Shown: piece by piece, positions 8,919-16,905 of the stretch
Numbering within the stretch: the stretch's first letter is position 1
Layout: each line of letters starts with the position of its first letter
Origin: an uncultured Opitutales bacterium
Lineage (GTDB): Bacteria; Verrucomicrobiota; Verrucomicrobiia; Opitutales; Intestinicryptomonadaceae
DNA: 64,000 nt
Assembly (NCBI GenBank): GCA_944389315.1
Contig: CALXLX010000050.1
Location: 1 to 64,000, forward strand
Reading direction: 5' to 3'
Made by a program: the position numbers and the translations under genes
The notes under the pieces: generated by a model
Databases searched by the model: none
Told to the model about the DNA's origin: nothing
What the model saw: only the letters and a program-made list of their open reading frames with translations

Positions 8919-9533
8919 ATGATGAAATACATTTCAATTTGCGCCGCCACTTTTGCGGCGGTTCTTTTTGCGTGCACGCAGACTTTAACCGCCCAAACCA
9001 TGCCCACCCAACAGAATACAAAGACCTCGTTCAAATATAAGCTGAGGCCCTTGGACCTGTTGGAAATACGCGTCTTTCAGGAACCCGATCTGCAGAAGAC
9101 TGTGAGGGTTGCAGCCGACGGCACCATAGATCTTCCGCTGATAGGAAGGCTGGAGGTCAAGGGCCTGACCATACAGGAAGCGCAGGAAAAAATCAGGCAG
9201 CTGTACGATAAAGACTACATCGTCAACCCGCAGGTCAGCGTTTTTATCATGGAGTATTCCCCGCAGCGCGTACACGTAATAGGCCAAGTATATAAGAACG
9301 GCGAGGTGCGCTTTCCGCCCGAGGAGCGCATGACCTTGTCCAAGGCCATAGCCGACGCCGGCGGCCCAACGCGCATAGCGAACAAATCAAGCATAATAAT
9401 CAAGCGCAAGATGCCGGACGGCACCACCGCCACTTTCGAGCAAAACCTCAACAAAATTCTTTCCGACGAAAATACTGTGGATTTCCCTCTTGAAGACGGA
9501 GACACAATAGAAGTTAAGGAATCCATATTCTAA
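8919..9533 (+). CDS. Polysaccharide export protein, Wza-like (Poly_export + SLBB)
   Basis: The protein has a signal peptide (MMKYISICAATFAAVLFAC..AQT), a Poly_export domain (YKLRPLDLLEIRVFQEPDL, RVAADGTIDLPLIG, QVSVFIMEY) and one SLBB repeat (VHVIGQVYKNGEVRFP). It is about 204 residues, shorter than Wza of E. coli (about 380), which has more SLBB repeats and a C-terminal helix. It may form the periplasmic collar of an export channel. The ATG pair at 8919/8922 fits the signal peptide; a longer in-frame start at 8859 does not. The tyrosine autokinase gene follows after 25 bases, the normal partner of this protein. Confidence 0.87.
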   Translation: MMKYISICAATFAAVLFACTQTLTAQTMPTQQNTKTSFKYKLRPLDLLEIRVFQEPDLQKTVRVAADGTIDLPLIGRLEVKGLTIQEAQEKIRQLYDKDYIVNPQVSVFIMEYSPQRVHVIGQVYKNGEVRFPPEERMTLSKAIADAGGPTRIANKSSIIIKRKMPDGTTATFEQNLNKILSDENTVDFPLEDGDTIEVKESIF

Positions 9534-9558
9534 TAAAACACAATTATAATAGCTTCAG

Positions 9559-11964
9559 ATGAGCCAGACATCAGACTCCAAGGACAATTCACTCAGCAAA
9601 GACACCGCGAATAAGGTGTCCGCATCGACAAAGGTTATAAAGAAGAAGAAGGTGGTCTCCTCCGGCTACGGCGGCGGATACGGCGGCGGTTACGGGGGCT
9701 ACGGCGGTGGATACGGCGGCTATGGCGGCGGATACGGCGGTAGCTATGGCGGCGGTTATGGCGGCGGATACGGCGGAAACTACGGCAGCTACGCGCAGTC
9801 CACAATGCCTAACAGAACCTTCAAGGACTATATGATGACTTTGAGGGAGCGCTTCTGGTACATAGTGGTGACGTTTTTCATCATATTTTTGGGCGTATTG
9901 CTGTACACGTACAGGCTGACTCCTATGTTCACTTCGGAGGCGTCGCTGCAGATTTTGCGCGATACGGACAACCCCATAGAGATGAAGGAGCGCGAAACCA
10001 GGAACAACACCATCTCCAATACGGAGGACTTCAACACGCAGGTCAAGATTCTGGATTCGTGGGAGCTTGTAAGGCTCGTGAAGTCGCGCTTGAAGGAGGA
10101 CGAGCAGAAGCGCCTGATGGCCCCCTACCACGACATGTTCACATTCGGCCCGAAGCGCACGATAGAGGAGGTCCTATACGAGAACAAACGCGTGTATCCC
10201 GAGAGGATGTCTTTGATAGTGAAGGTATCCTACACGCATCCCGACAGTTTGATAGCATCGAGAATCGCAAACCTCTTTGCAACCGAATACACTAACTTCA
10301 CCCAGCAGATGAGGGTTCAGAAGGTGTTGGATTCCATAGACGAGCTTAGGATGAAGGTCTCCCAGCAGGACGCCAAGGTCAAGGAGCTCGACAAGAAGCT
10401 TGTCGATTACCGGGACAAGAACGGCGCCGTAAGCCTCGAGCAGATAGACGACATAGACCGCAGAGAGGCCGCGAGGCTCTCCGACATGCTCACGACAGAA
10501 AAAGGCACCCTGGATCTCGTACAGGCCCAGTGGGACGCCGTGAACCAGCTGAAGCGCGAAGGCAAGGACCTTACGCAGCTGCCCTTCATAGCAGATTTGC
10601 CTTCCGTATCGCAGCTTATGGGCACGCGCGCCAACCAGCAGATACTCATAGCAGGCTTGGAGAAGCGCTATAGGGAAAAGCACCCGACCATGCTTGCGGC
10701 AAAGAAGACTCTCGACCAGATAAACAAGGAGTTGTCAGACGCCATAGAGCTTGCCGTCAAGAAGTTAAACTCCAATTACGAGACGGCGAAGGCCTCTTAC
10801 GAGCAGGCGCAAAAGCGCGTCGCGCAGAAGCAGGAGGAGATACTGGATCTCGGCAAAAAGGCGGTTGCCTACAAGGCGATAGAGAGAGACAGGAATGTCG
10901 CAGAGAGCATGCATCTTGAGTTCATATCGCAGTTGAACAAGAATATGGCCAAGGTGAGCATGATTTCCGCCGGAGCGCAAATCATAGACAGAGCCGTGCC
11001 GAGCGGAAGGCCGTCTAGCCCGAATTACATTATAAACATAGGCCTTGGCTTTTTCGCTGCCCTACTCGGCGGCATCGGAATGGCCTTACTCGTGGCATTC
11101 TTGGACGACAGGGCGAAGAGCTCCTACGACATAGAAAACATAATAGGCGTGCCCCTGCTGGGCATAGTTCCCAGGGTGAAGCGCCTAAACTCCACGGAAA
11201 AGGCGCAGATTGCAGCTTCCAATGCGGACAGAACCTCTATGGAGGCATTCAGGGCCCTGCATTCTACAATGAAGGTCAGCGCTGTGGGCAAGAACGCAAA
11301 AGTTCTGTTGTTCACGAGCACGATGCCTTCGGAGGGCAAATCTTTCTGCATAACAAACCTTGCGTTCACGTCGGCTATAAACGGCGAGAAGACGATAATC
11401 ATAGACGCGGACTTCCGCCTGCCGGCGATAGCAAAGACTCTCGGCATAGAATCGGACAAGGGAATGATATCCTTCATGGAGGGCAAATGCTCGTTCGACG
11501 AGGCGCTCCACAAGAATTATTTCCCGAATATGGACGTTCTTTGCTGCGAGCGCCGCGCGGCGAATCCTACCCAGATAATCAACTCCGAAAAGTTCATAAA
11601 GCTTCTCGAGAGCCTGAGGGAGAGCTACGACAAGATATTCATAGACACCCCGCCCATCGGAGCCGTCAGCGACGTAATATCCATGCTGCCTCTGGCGGAC
11701 GGAGTTGTGTATGTAGTGAAGTTCAACAGCATAAAGCGCAAAACCATAAAGGCGTATGTGCGCCGCATAATGGAGTCGAACACTCCGATTGTCGGAGTAA
11801 TAATGAACATGGTCAGCCTCTCCTCCGCATCCTTGTACAGCAGCTCCGGATACTACGACAAGCAGTATAAGGACTACTACACGGAGCCGCCCGCCATAGA
11901 GACCGACGTCCCCGAACAGGAGGACGGCAGCTCCAAAAAGGCAAAAGGCATAGAGGAGCTTTGA
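9559..11964 (+). CDS. Wzc-like polysaccharide co-polymerase with tyrosine autokinase domain and Gly-Tyr-rich N-terminus
   Basis: The 801-residue protein combines a Wzz chain-length domain (first TM about 98-120, second TM about 490-515), a long periplasmic coiled coil (about 250-460) and a C-terminal BY-kinase domain. Walker A is TMPSEGKSF (Lys594), Walker A' is IIIDADFRLP and Walker B is KIFIDTPPIG. The C-terminus carries a tyrosine cluster (LYSSSGYYDKQYKDYY), the usual autophosphorylation tail. Unusually, residues 36-78 are almost only Gly and Tyr (12 Tyr, mostly GGGY units). This tract lies on the cytoplasmic side, before the first helix. The family controls length and export of capsule or exopolysaccharide together with Wza. 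Confidence 0.93.
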   Translation: MSQTSDSKDNSLSKDTANKVSASTKVIKKKKVVSSGYGGGYGGGYGGYGGGYGGYGGGYGGSYGGGYGGGYGGNYGSYAQSTMPNRTFKDYMMTLRERFWYIVVTFFIIFLGVLLYTYRLTPMFTSEASLQILRDTDNPIEMKERETRNNTISNTEDFNTQVKILDSWELVRLVKSRLKEDEQKRLMAPYHDMFTFGPKRTIEEVLYENKRVYPERMSLIVKVSYTHPDSLIASRIANLFATEYTNFTQQMRVQKVLDSIDELRMKVSQQDAKVKELDKKLVDYRDKNGAVSLEQIDDIDRREAARLSDMLTTEKGTLDLVQAQWDAVNQLKREGKDLTQLPFIADLPSVSQLMGTRANQQILIAGLEKRYREKHPTMLAAKKTLDQINKELSDAIELAVKKLNSNYETAKASYEQAQKRVAQKQEEILDLGKKAVAYKAIERDRNVAESMHLEFISQLNKNMAKVSMISAGAQIIDRAVPSGRPSSPNYIINIGLGFFAALLGGIGMALLVAFLDDRAKSSYDIENIIGVPLLGIVPRVKRLNSTEKAQIAASNADRTSMEAFRALHSTMKVSAVGKNAKVLLFTSTMPSEGKSFCITNLAFTSAINGEKTIIIDADFRLPAIAKTLGIESDKGMISFMEGKCSFDEALHKNYFPNMDVLCCERRAANPTQIINSEKFIKLLESLRESYDKIFIDTPPIGAVSDVISMLPLADGVVYVVKFNSIKRKTIKAYVRRIMESNTPIVGVIMNMVSLSSASLYSSSGYYDKQYKDYYTEPPAIETDVPEQEDGSSKKAKGIEEL
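9664..9792 (+). repeat. Gly-Tyr codon repeat in the Wzc-like gene
   Basis: About eleven degenerate units encode GGGY, GGY, GGSY or GGNY. The codons vary (GGC, GGA, GGT, GGG; TAC and TAT), so the DNA repeat is imperfect while the protein pattern is kept. Confidence 0.9.
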
Positions 11965-11994
11965 TTCAAGAAAAGACGACTCGCATAAGTTTGC

Positions 11995-12024
11995 AAAAAG
12001 GCGGCCCATTGGGCCGCCTTTTTT
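11995..12024 (+). terminator. Rho-independent terminator after the Wzc-like gene
   Basis: A strong stem AAAAAGGCGGCCCA / TGGGCCGCCTTTTT with a one-base or larger loop is followed by T. It ends the export operon 30 bases after the stop. Confidence 0.88.
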
Positions 12025-12290
12025 GTCGGGATAAACCGGAATGTTTGATGTGAATAGGGAAAGGTAAAAGGTTGCAGCCGCAAGGGCGGGGGGAAAGCTG
12101 CAAGCAAAATGTGGGACGGGAAAATCCCCCTATAACGCGCGAATTTCGGGACTCTGCTCAGGGGCAAGAAGTGGCGCTGCCCGCGCAATGGTTAGATCTC
12201 TTGCGCGCGGCTGGCTCGGGAAAAGCGGGAGCAAAGGTTTAAAATCTTTGAAATTGCATAATGGGAGTTTTCGCCTAACATGCGCGCACA
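12025..12290. other. Intergenic stretch without a recognisable gene
   Basis: Together with the terminator, about 326 bases separate the kinase gene from the next one. The short open frames have poor composition. I see no RNA gene and no convincing promoter, though the part just before 12291 (TTTAAAATCTTTGAAATTGCATAAT) is AT-rich and may hold the promoter. Confidence 0.5.
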
Positions 12291-13400
12291 ATGAAAAACA
12301 ATGCGAAGAAATTCTCCTTGCTGATGGCTGCTGCATCGGTGTGCATATTGGCACTGTCCACGGCCTGTTCGAGCGTAAAGGCGCCAAAAGACGCCGAAAC
12401 TATGGGGGTAATTTTACCGTTATCGGAGTTGTCTCCCGACTCGGAGACGGCGAACTCCGTAAAGAGGGGAATGATGCTCGCCCAAAAGCGCATAAACACC
12501 GAGGGAGGCATAGGCGGCAAACGCCTCGAGATAATATTCAAGGATGCCGGCAAAGATTATTTTGAGACAGGGCAAACCATAAGGGCCATGGCCGATTCCG
12601 GCATAAAATTTCTCCACTTGGGCTTCACCAACCAGATTATTTTTGAGATGCCGGATTTAAAGGACAGGGAGGATTTGCTCATAAATTATCTGGGCACCTA
12701 CCCTCCGGCCACGGTTTCAAATAAAAATTCGGTGAGGATATTTCTCAACGGCGCGCAAATTGCGTTGCTTATGGCAACCGCTTACGAAAACCCGAGGAAA
12801 GAGGAGGTGCGCGTGGTCATACTAAACAATGCGGACAACTCCTGCAAGAGCTCGGCGGACTATCTGTCGTTTGAAATAAAGGACGAGAAGACAAAAATAT
12901 ACCGGGACATATACTCCCGCGGGGAGAAGAATTTTGAGATATTCGCATCCCAAATCATGCGGCTTAACGCCCCCTATTTTTTCAACTACGGATACGCGCC
13001 AGAAGCAGACAAACTTCTATCCGCGCTGACAAAGGCGGGATACAAGGGAACCTTTGTATCAAACGCCTTGGGCAATGAGTCCGGATTGGCGATAAACGGA
13101 GATATAAAAATATTCTCGGTTAAGACGGATTTCGAGCTCGGGAAAGTCAAGACGAGCGAAAATGCCGAATTTACAAAAGCCTACAAGGCCGAGTATTCCG
13201 CAGAGCCAAATTGGGCGGCGGCGTACGGATACGATTCGGTGGTGCTTTTCGCAAAAGCCATGCGCGAGGCAAATGGCGATACGAAAAAGGCGAGGGAATT
13301 TTTCCTAAATAAAAGTTTTGAATGTGCGGTCGGCAAAATAACGTTCGACTCCATGGCCGACTCCACCTCGGAGCTATCACTCGAAAGGCTAACGAAGTAA
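12291..13400 (+). CDS. Orphan ABC-type substrate-binding lipoprotein (Peripla_BP_6 / LivK-like)
   Basis: The 369-residue protein begins with a lipoprotein signal peptide whose lipobox is LSTAC (Cys at about residue 26). The following fold is that of branched-chain amino acid or amide binding proteins: MGVILPLSELSPDSE, then GMMLAQKRINTEGGIGGKRL, FKDAGKD, and a C-terminal part with NWAAAYGYDSVVLFAKAM. The family binds amino acids, amides or urea. No permease or ATPase gene is near, so it may work with a distant transporter or act as a sensor or envelope factor; LpoA uses a similar fold. comEC begins 6 bases after the stop. Confidence 0.8.
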   Translation: MKNNAKKFSLLMAAASVCILALSTACSSVKAPKDAETMGVILPLSELSPDSETANSVKRGMMLAQKRINTEGGIGGKRLEIIFKDAGKDYFETGQTIRAMADSGIKFLHLGFTNQIIFEMPDLKDREDLLINYLGTYPPATVSNKNSVRIFLNGAQIALLMATAYENPRKEEVRVVILNNADNSCKSSADYLSFEIKDEKTKIYRDIYSRGEKNFEIFASQIMRLNAPYFFNYGYAPEADKLLSALTKAGYKGTFVSNALGNESGLAINGDIKIFSVKTDFELGKVKTSENAEFTKAYKAEYSAEPNWAAAYGYDSVVLFAKAMREANGDTKKAREFFLNKSFECAVGKITFDSMADSTSELSLERLTK

Positions 13401-13406
13401 GCGCTT

Positions 13407-15179
13407 GTGCCTTACCCCTATAAAAGACAGGATAGCACAGCAAGCGTATCCGAGGACGCCGAAGCAGACTTCAAAGCGGCAAATCTGGCGCGCTCCTCGG
13501 CGCCTGCGCTTGTCTTGCTTGCCCCAGCTTGCCTCGGCTTTATTGCGGCAGGAATATTTGAATTTCCCAAAACTGCGCGTGCTGCAGAACTTTTCGCCCT
13601 ACTCTTCTTTTCGGGCATATTTTTAAGCGCGGTGTTTTACCGCGCAAGAACCCGCAGGGCGGCGATAATCAGGGCGTGGACAAAGAAAATTTCTATTTTC
13701 GGGCTGGTGTTTTTTGCGGCGATTATGCGTTTTGGAATGGGCGACAAAACCGCTGGAGGCGCAGATCCGTTTCCGGCGGCCGAAGCCGCGGCAAGACTGA
13801 GAATAATATCAGCCACCCCCACTTCCTACGGCGGCGTATGCGGCAGGGCTGTCATAGAGGACATAGTATTGGACCCCGGCCCGGACTATGGGTGCAATCT
13901 GTCCATAGCCGACTCTGAATGCGAAAGATTCAAAGGGACAAAAGTCTGGTACAATTTCTACAACGACAGAAAGCGCACTCAGAAGATAGCGCTGACCCCG
14001 TCGGAAAGCGTGCAGGCCTTCGGCGCCATTTGCCCGCCTGCTAAGGATAAGGACTCATTTTCAAGATACCTTTACTACAACGGATTCTCCGGAACTTTCT
14101 CCGCATATATAGCAAACTGCAAGGCAGTTTCTCCGCCAGACGGCATGAGGGGTTTTTTCGCGGAGGCGGCCGGATACGTGAACAAAGTGCTCTCTAAATC
14201 GTACTTCAGCTCGAATCCCGAGATTGCAACGGCAAACAAGACCTACAGGGCGATGATACTCGGAGACAAGAGCCTGCTTGGGAGGGAAGCTAAGGATATC
14301 TATTCAAAGACAGGCGTAATGCACATATTCGCCGTAAGCGGCCTGCATATAGCCACCTTCGCCCTGGCGCTGGCTTTCGTGCTGCGGCTGATAAGGATTC
14401 CCTGGAGGTGGAGCCTGCTGGTATGCGCGCCGTGCGTATTTTTCTACGCGGGCATATGCTCGTTTCCGCCGTCGGCAATGCGCGCGGCAGCAATGATAAC
14501 TTTCGTGTGGGGGCTCTGCGCGCTGATGAGAAAGCCAAAAACCTTGGCGGCTCTTGTGCTCTCGGCGCTCGTCTTTCTGTCAATATGGCCAAGGCAGGTC
14601 TTCGACGCCGGATTTGCCCTGTCCTACTGCGCGGTGGCGGCCATAATAATTTACGGGGTTCCGCTGTCGGAATTTCTGTCGGAGAAAATGCGCCCGTTCA
14701 AACTCCTGCCGGAAAGCGCCATGGGGCCGGCGGGCAAGCTTGCCGCAAGGCTTTCGGATACGCTTTGGGGAGGCTTTGCGATAGCATTTGCCGCGTCGTT
14801 TGCGAGCGCCCCGCTGACGCTTTATTTCTTCGGGATATGCGCTCCTTTTGCGGTGTTCTACTCCGTCGTGTATGTCATAGGGGCGTCGTTTTGCGTCTGC
14901 TGCGCGCTTGCGGCTATGCTGATTGCGCCTTTGGCAAAAATACCCAACACCGCGGCGGAATTGGTCTCTCTTGCGCTCGACCGCGCCGCAGAATTTATCA
15001 ACTCCTTAAATCTTTGCGTGGAGGCTGACATAAAATCCTATATAGCAGCTATAGCCGCAGAGGCGGCCTTTCTTGCAACCGCGCAGATTCTCGCCTCAAA
15101 CGGAGCCGGCAAACGGGCATTTTTCATAATTCCGCCCGTCGCGGGAGCCTGCGCTACATTTGCGGCTTGCCTGTTTTAG
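13407..15179 (+). CDS. comEC: ComEC/Rec2-family DNA uptake channel protein
   Basis: The 590-residue polytopic protein has two N-terminal hydrophobic helices, a soluble DUF4131-like part and the Competence domain with the signature HIFAVSGLHIATF (near bases 14323-14361). Some ten transmembrane segments follow. The protein ends after the membrane part, so the C-terminal metallo-beta-lactamase domain found in many ComEC proteins is missing. The start is a GTG at 13407, 6 bases after the preceding stop. The family forms the inner-membrane channel for single-stranded DNA in natural transformation. No other competence gene is in the window. Confidence 0.87.
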   Translation: MPYPYKRQDSTASVSEDAEADFKAANLARSSAPALVLLAPACLGFIAAGIFEFPKTARAAELFALLFFSGIFLSAVFYRARTRRAAIIRAWTKKISIFGLVFFAAIMRFGMGDKTAGGADPFPAAEAAARLRIISATPTSYGGVCGRAVIEDIVLDPGPDYGCNLSIADSECERFKGTKVWYNFYNDRKRTQKIALTPSESVQAFGAICPPAKDKDSFSRYLYYNGFSGTFSAYIANCKAVSPPDGMRGFFAEAAGYVNKVLSKSYFSSNPEIATANKTYRAMILGDKSLLGREAKDIYSKTGVMHIFAVSGLHIATFALALAFVLRLIRIPWRWSLLVCAPCVFFYAGICSFPPSAMRAAAMITFVWGLCALMRKPKTLAALVLSALVFLSIWPRQVFDAGFALSYCAVAAIIIYGVPLSEFLSEKMRPFKLLPESAMGPAGKLAARLSDTLWGGFAIAFAASFASAPLTLYFFGICAPFAVFYSVVYVIGASFCVCCALAAMLIAPLAKIPNTAAELVSLALDRAAEFINSLNLCVEADIKSYIAAIAAEAAFLATAQILASNGAGKRAFFIIPPVAGACATFAACLF

Positions 15180-15228
15180 TTCTTGAAACGAAGGCGCCCA
15201 TTTACTTTAATTTTCAAAATCTATAAAA

Positions 15229-16290
15229 ATGATGGACGTATTTTACGAGAAAGTCTTAAGGCCCATACTTTTCAAGCAGGATCCCGAAACGATGCACGAG
15301 CTTGCTCTGAAAGTATGGAGAATTTCCGCGGCCATACCCCCGCTCAGGGCGGCTATGGAGACGCTTAATCTTGTGCACACGCAAAAGCCCATAAAAGTAT
15401 TCGGGCTGAACTTTCCCAACCAGATAGGGCTTGCTGCCGGATTCGACAAGGACGCAAGATGCTGGAGGGCGGCGGCGGCTTTCGGATTCGGGCATGCAGA
15501 GATAGGGACTATAACGCGCCACAAGCAGTCCGGAAACCCAAAGCCGAGGATATTCCGCTATCCTGAGAGCGAGGCCGTGGTAAACGCCTGCGGATTCCCC
15601 AACGAGGGGGCGGAAGCCATCGCAAAACGCTTGGACAAATGCCCGCCTAAGTCAAAGAGGAAGGTTCCTCTCGGGATAAACATAGGCAAATCCAAGATAA
15701 CGCCTCTCGACGAGGCTGCCGAGGATTATGTCTTCAGCTTCAACACCCTTGCCGACTATGCGGACTTTTTTGTAATCAACGTAAGCAGCCCCAACACGCC
15801 TGAGCTGCGCAGGCTCCAGGGGGCGGACTATCTTCCCGCCCTGCTCGGCGAGATAAGGAAGGCTAATTTGGACAGGGCAAAGAAGCTCGGCGCGCCGAAG
15901 ATTCCGATAGTGCTGAAAATTGCCCCGGATCTTACTTTCAGGGAGATAGACGCAATTCTTTCCATTTTGTTCGAGCTTGAGTTCGACGGAATTTGCGCGA
16001 CAAACACCACCGTTTCGCGCCCGATAGAAGGCATGGAAAGCATAGGCGGCCTGAGCGGCAGGCCGCTTTCGAAGATGTCTTTGGACATTGTCAAATACAT
16101 ATCGAAGGCGACCAACGGCAACCTTCCCATCATAGGGGTCGGGGGCGTGGTCGACGAGGATAGCGCCGGGCGCCTGGCAAATGCCGGGGCTACTCTCATA
16201 CAGGTCTACACCGGAATGATTTACAGGGGGCCGTTCTTCGCCAAGGCTTTGGCAAACGCCCTGAAGTGGCGCTACAGCGACTGGGTATAA
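15229..16290 (+). CDS. pyrD: Dihydroorotate dehydrogenase (quinone), class 2
   Basis: The 353-residue protein has the N-terminal helical extension of class 2 enzymes (FYEKVLRPILFKQDPETMHELALKV), which docks on the inner membrane and takes quinone. FMN-binding segments are GLAAGFDKDARCW, EIGTITRHKQSGNPKPRIFR and NACGFPNEGAE. The catalytic serine is in NVSSPNTPELRRLQ. IGVGGVVDEDSAGRL and TLIQVYTGMIYRGP close the barrel. It oxidises dihydroorotate to orotate in pyrimidine synthesis. efp follows 40 bases later on the same strand. There is no Shine-Dalgarno; the leader is CTATAAAA directly before ATG. Confidence 0.95.
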   Translation: MMDVFYEKVLRPILFKQDPETMHELALKVWRISAAIPPLRAAMETLNLVHTQKPIKVFGLNFPNQIGLAAGFDKDARCWRAAAAFGFGHAEIGTITRHKQSGNPKPRIFRYPESEAVVNACGFPNEGAEAIAKRLDKCPPKSKRKVPLGINIGKSKITPLDEAAEDYVFSFNTLADYADFFVINVSSPNTPELRRLQGADYLPALLGEIRKANLDRAKKLGAPKIPIVLKIAPDLTFREIDAILSILFELEFDGICATNTTVSRPIEGMESIGGLSGRPLSKMSLDIVKYISKATNGNLPIIGVGGVVDEDSAGRLANAGATLIQVYTGMIYRGPFFAKALANALKWRYSDWV

Positions 16291-16330
16291 ACTTTCATCA
16301 TAAGAAACAACAATACGACAAAACAATATT

Positions 16331-16888
16331 ATGGCATCACCCACAGACATAAGAAAAGGCAGGGTAATAATGTACAACGGCACTCCGCATGCGGTAATGA
16401 GCATGCTGCACCGCACGCAGGGCAGGCAGGCGGGGTTCGTTCAGACGACGCTTAGGAATCTCGAGACCGGCACGTCAACCACAACGAAGTTCCGCTCCAC
16501 GGACTCCGTGGAATTTTGCATGACCACGAACAAGCCGCTGGATTTCTCCTATGTTGACGCCGACGGGTACCACTTCATGGATCCGGACACTTTCGACGAC
16601 ATAGTTCTGCCCGAGAGCATCGTTGGCGAGGACAAGCATTGGATAGCCGAGGGGCACTCCTACCCCGTACTTTTTGTGGACGACAAGCCCGTATCGATAG
16701 AGCTTCCCAACACCATAGAGATGAAGGTTGCCGAGTCTGCCGAGGGCGTAAGGGGAGACACCTCCAGCGCGCCGATGAAGCCCGCCACTTTGGAAAACGG
16801 CGTAATCATACAGGTGCCGCTTTTCATAAAGGCAGGCGACGTAGTCAGGATACGCACTGAGGACGAAACTTATTTAGGCAGGGCATAG
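16331..16888 (+). CDS. efp: Translation elongation factor P
   Basis: The 185-residue protein shows the three-domain EF-P pattern, with IRKGRVIMYNGTPHAV at the start, TKFRSTDSVE at the end of domain I, and GVIIQVPLFIKAGDVVRIRTEDETYLGRA at the C-terminus. EF-P helps ribosomes stalled at proline stretches. The loop that carries the modified residue reads HRTQGRQAGF, so the E. coli-type lysine is absent and Arg32 takes the tip, as in the Pseudomonas form. Nine of its eleven Ile codons are ATA and six of ten Arg codons are AGG, which is odd for a highly expressed gene. argA follows closely. Confidence 0.95.
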   Translation: MASPTDIRKGRVIMYNGTPHAVMSMLHRTQGRQAGFVQTTLRNLETGTSTTTKFRSTDSVEFCMTTNKPLDFSYVDADGYHFMDPDTFDDIVLPESIVGEDKHWIAEGHSYPVLFVDDKPVSIELPNTIEMKVAESAEGVRGDTSSAPMKPATLENGVIIQVPLFIKAGDVVRIRTEDETYLGRA

Positions 16889-16905
16889 GCGCTTTGCCTA
16901 CCGAT

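Noticed and set aside
9589-10131. Alanine/valine-rich frame on the minus strand opposite the Gly-Tyr tract
   Set aside because: It is the mirror of the Gly-Tyr codon repeat and has no domain or ribosome site of its own.
11185-12009. 274-codon open frame on the minus strand under the kinase domain
   Set aside because: The plus strand has the Walker motifs; the minus-strand protein is Arg/Tyr/Leu-biased without any motif.
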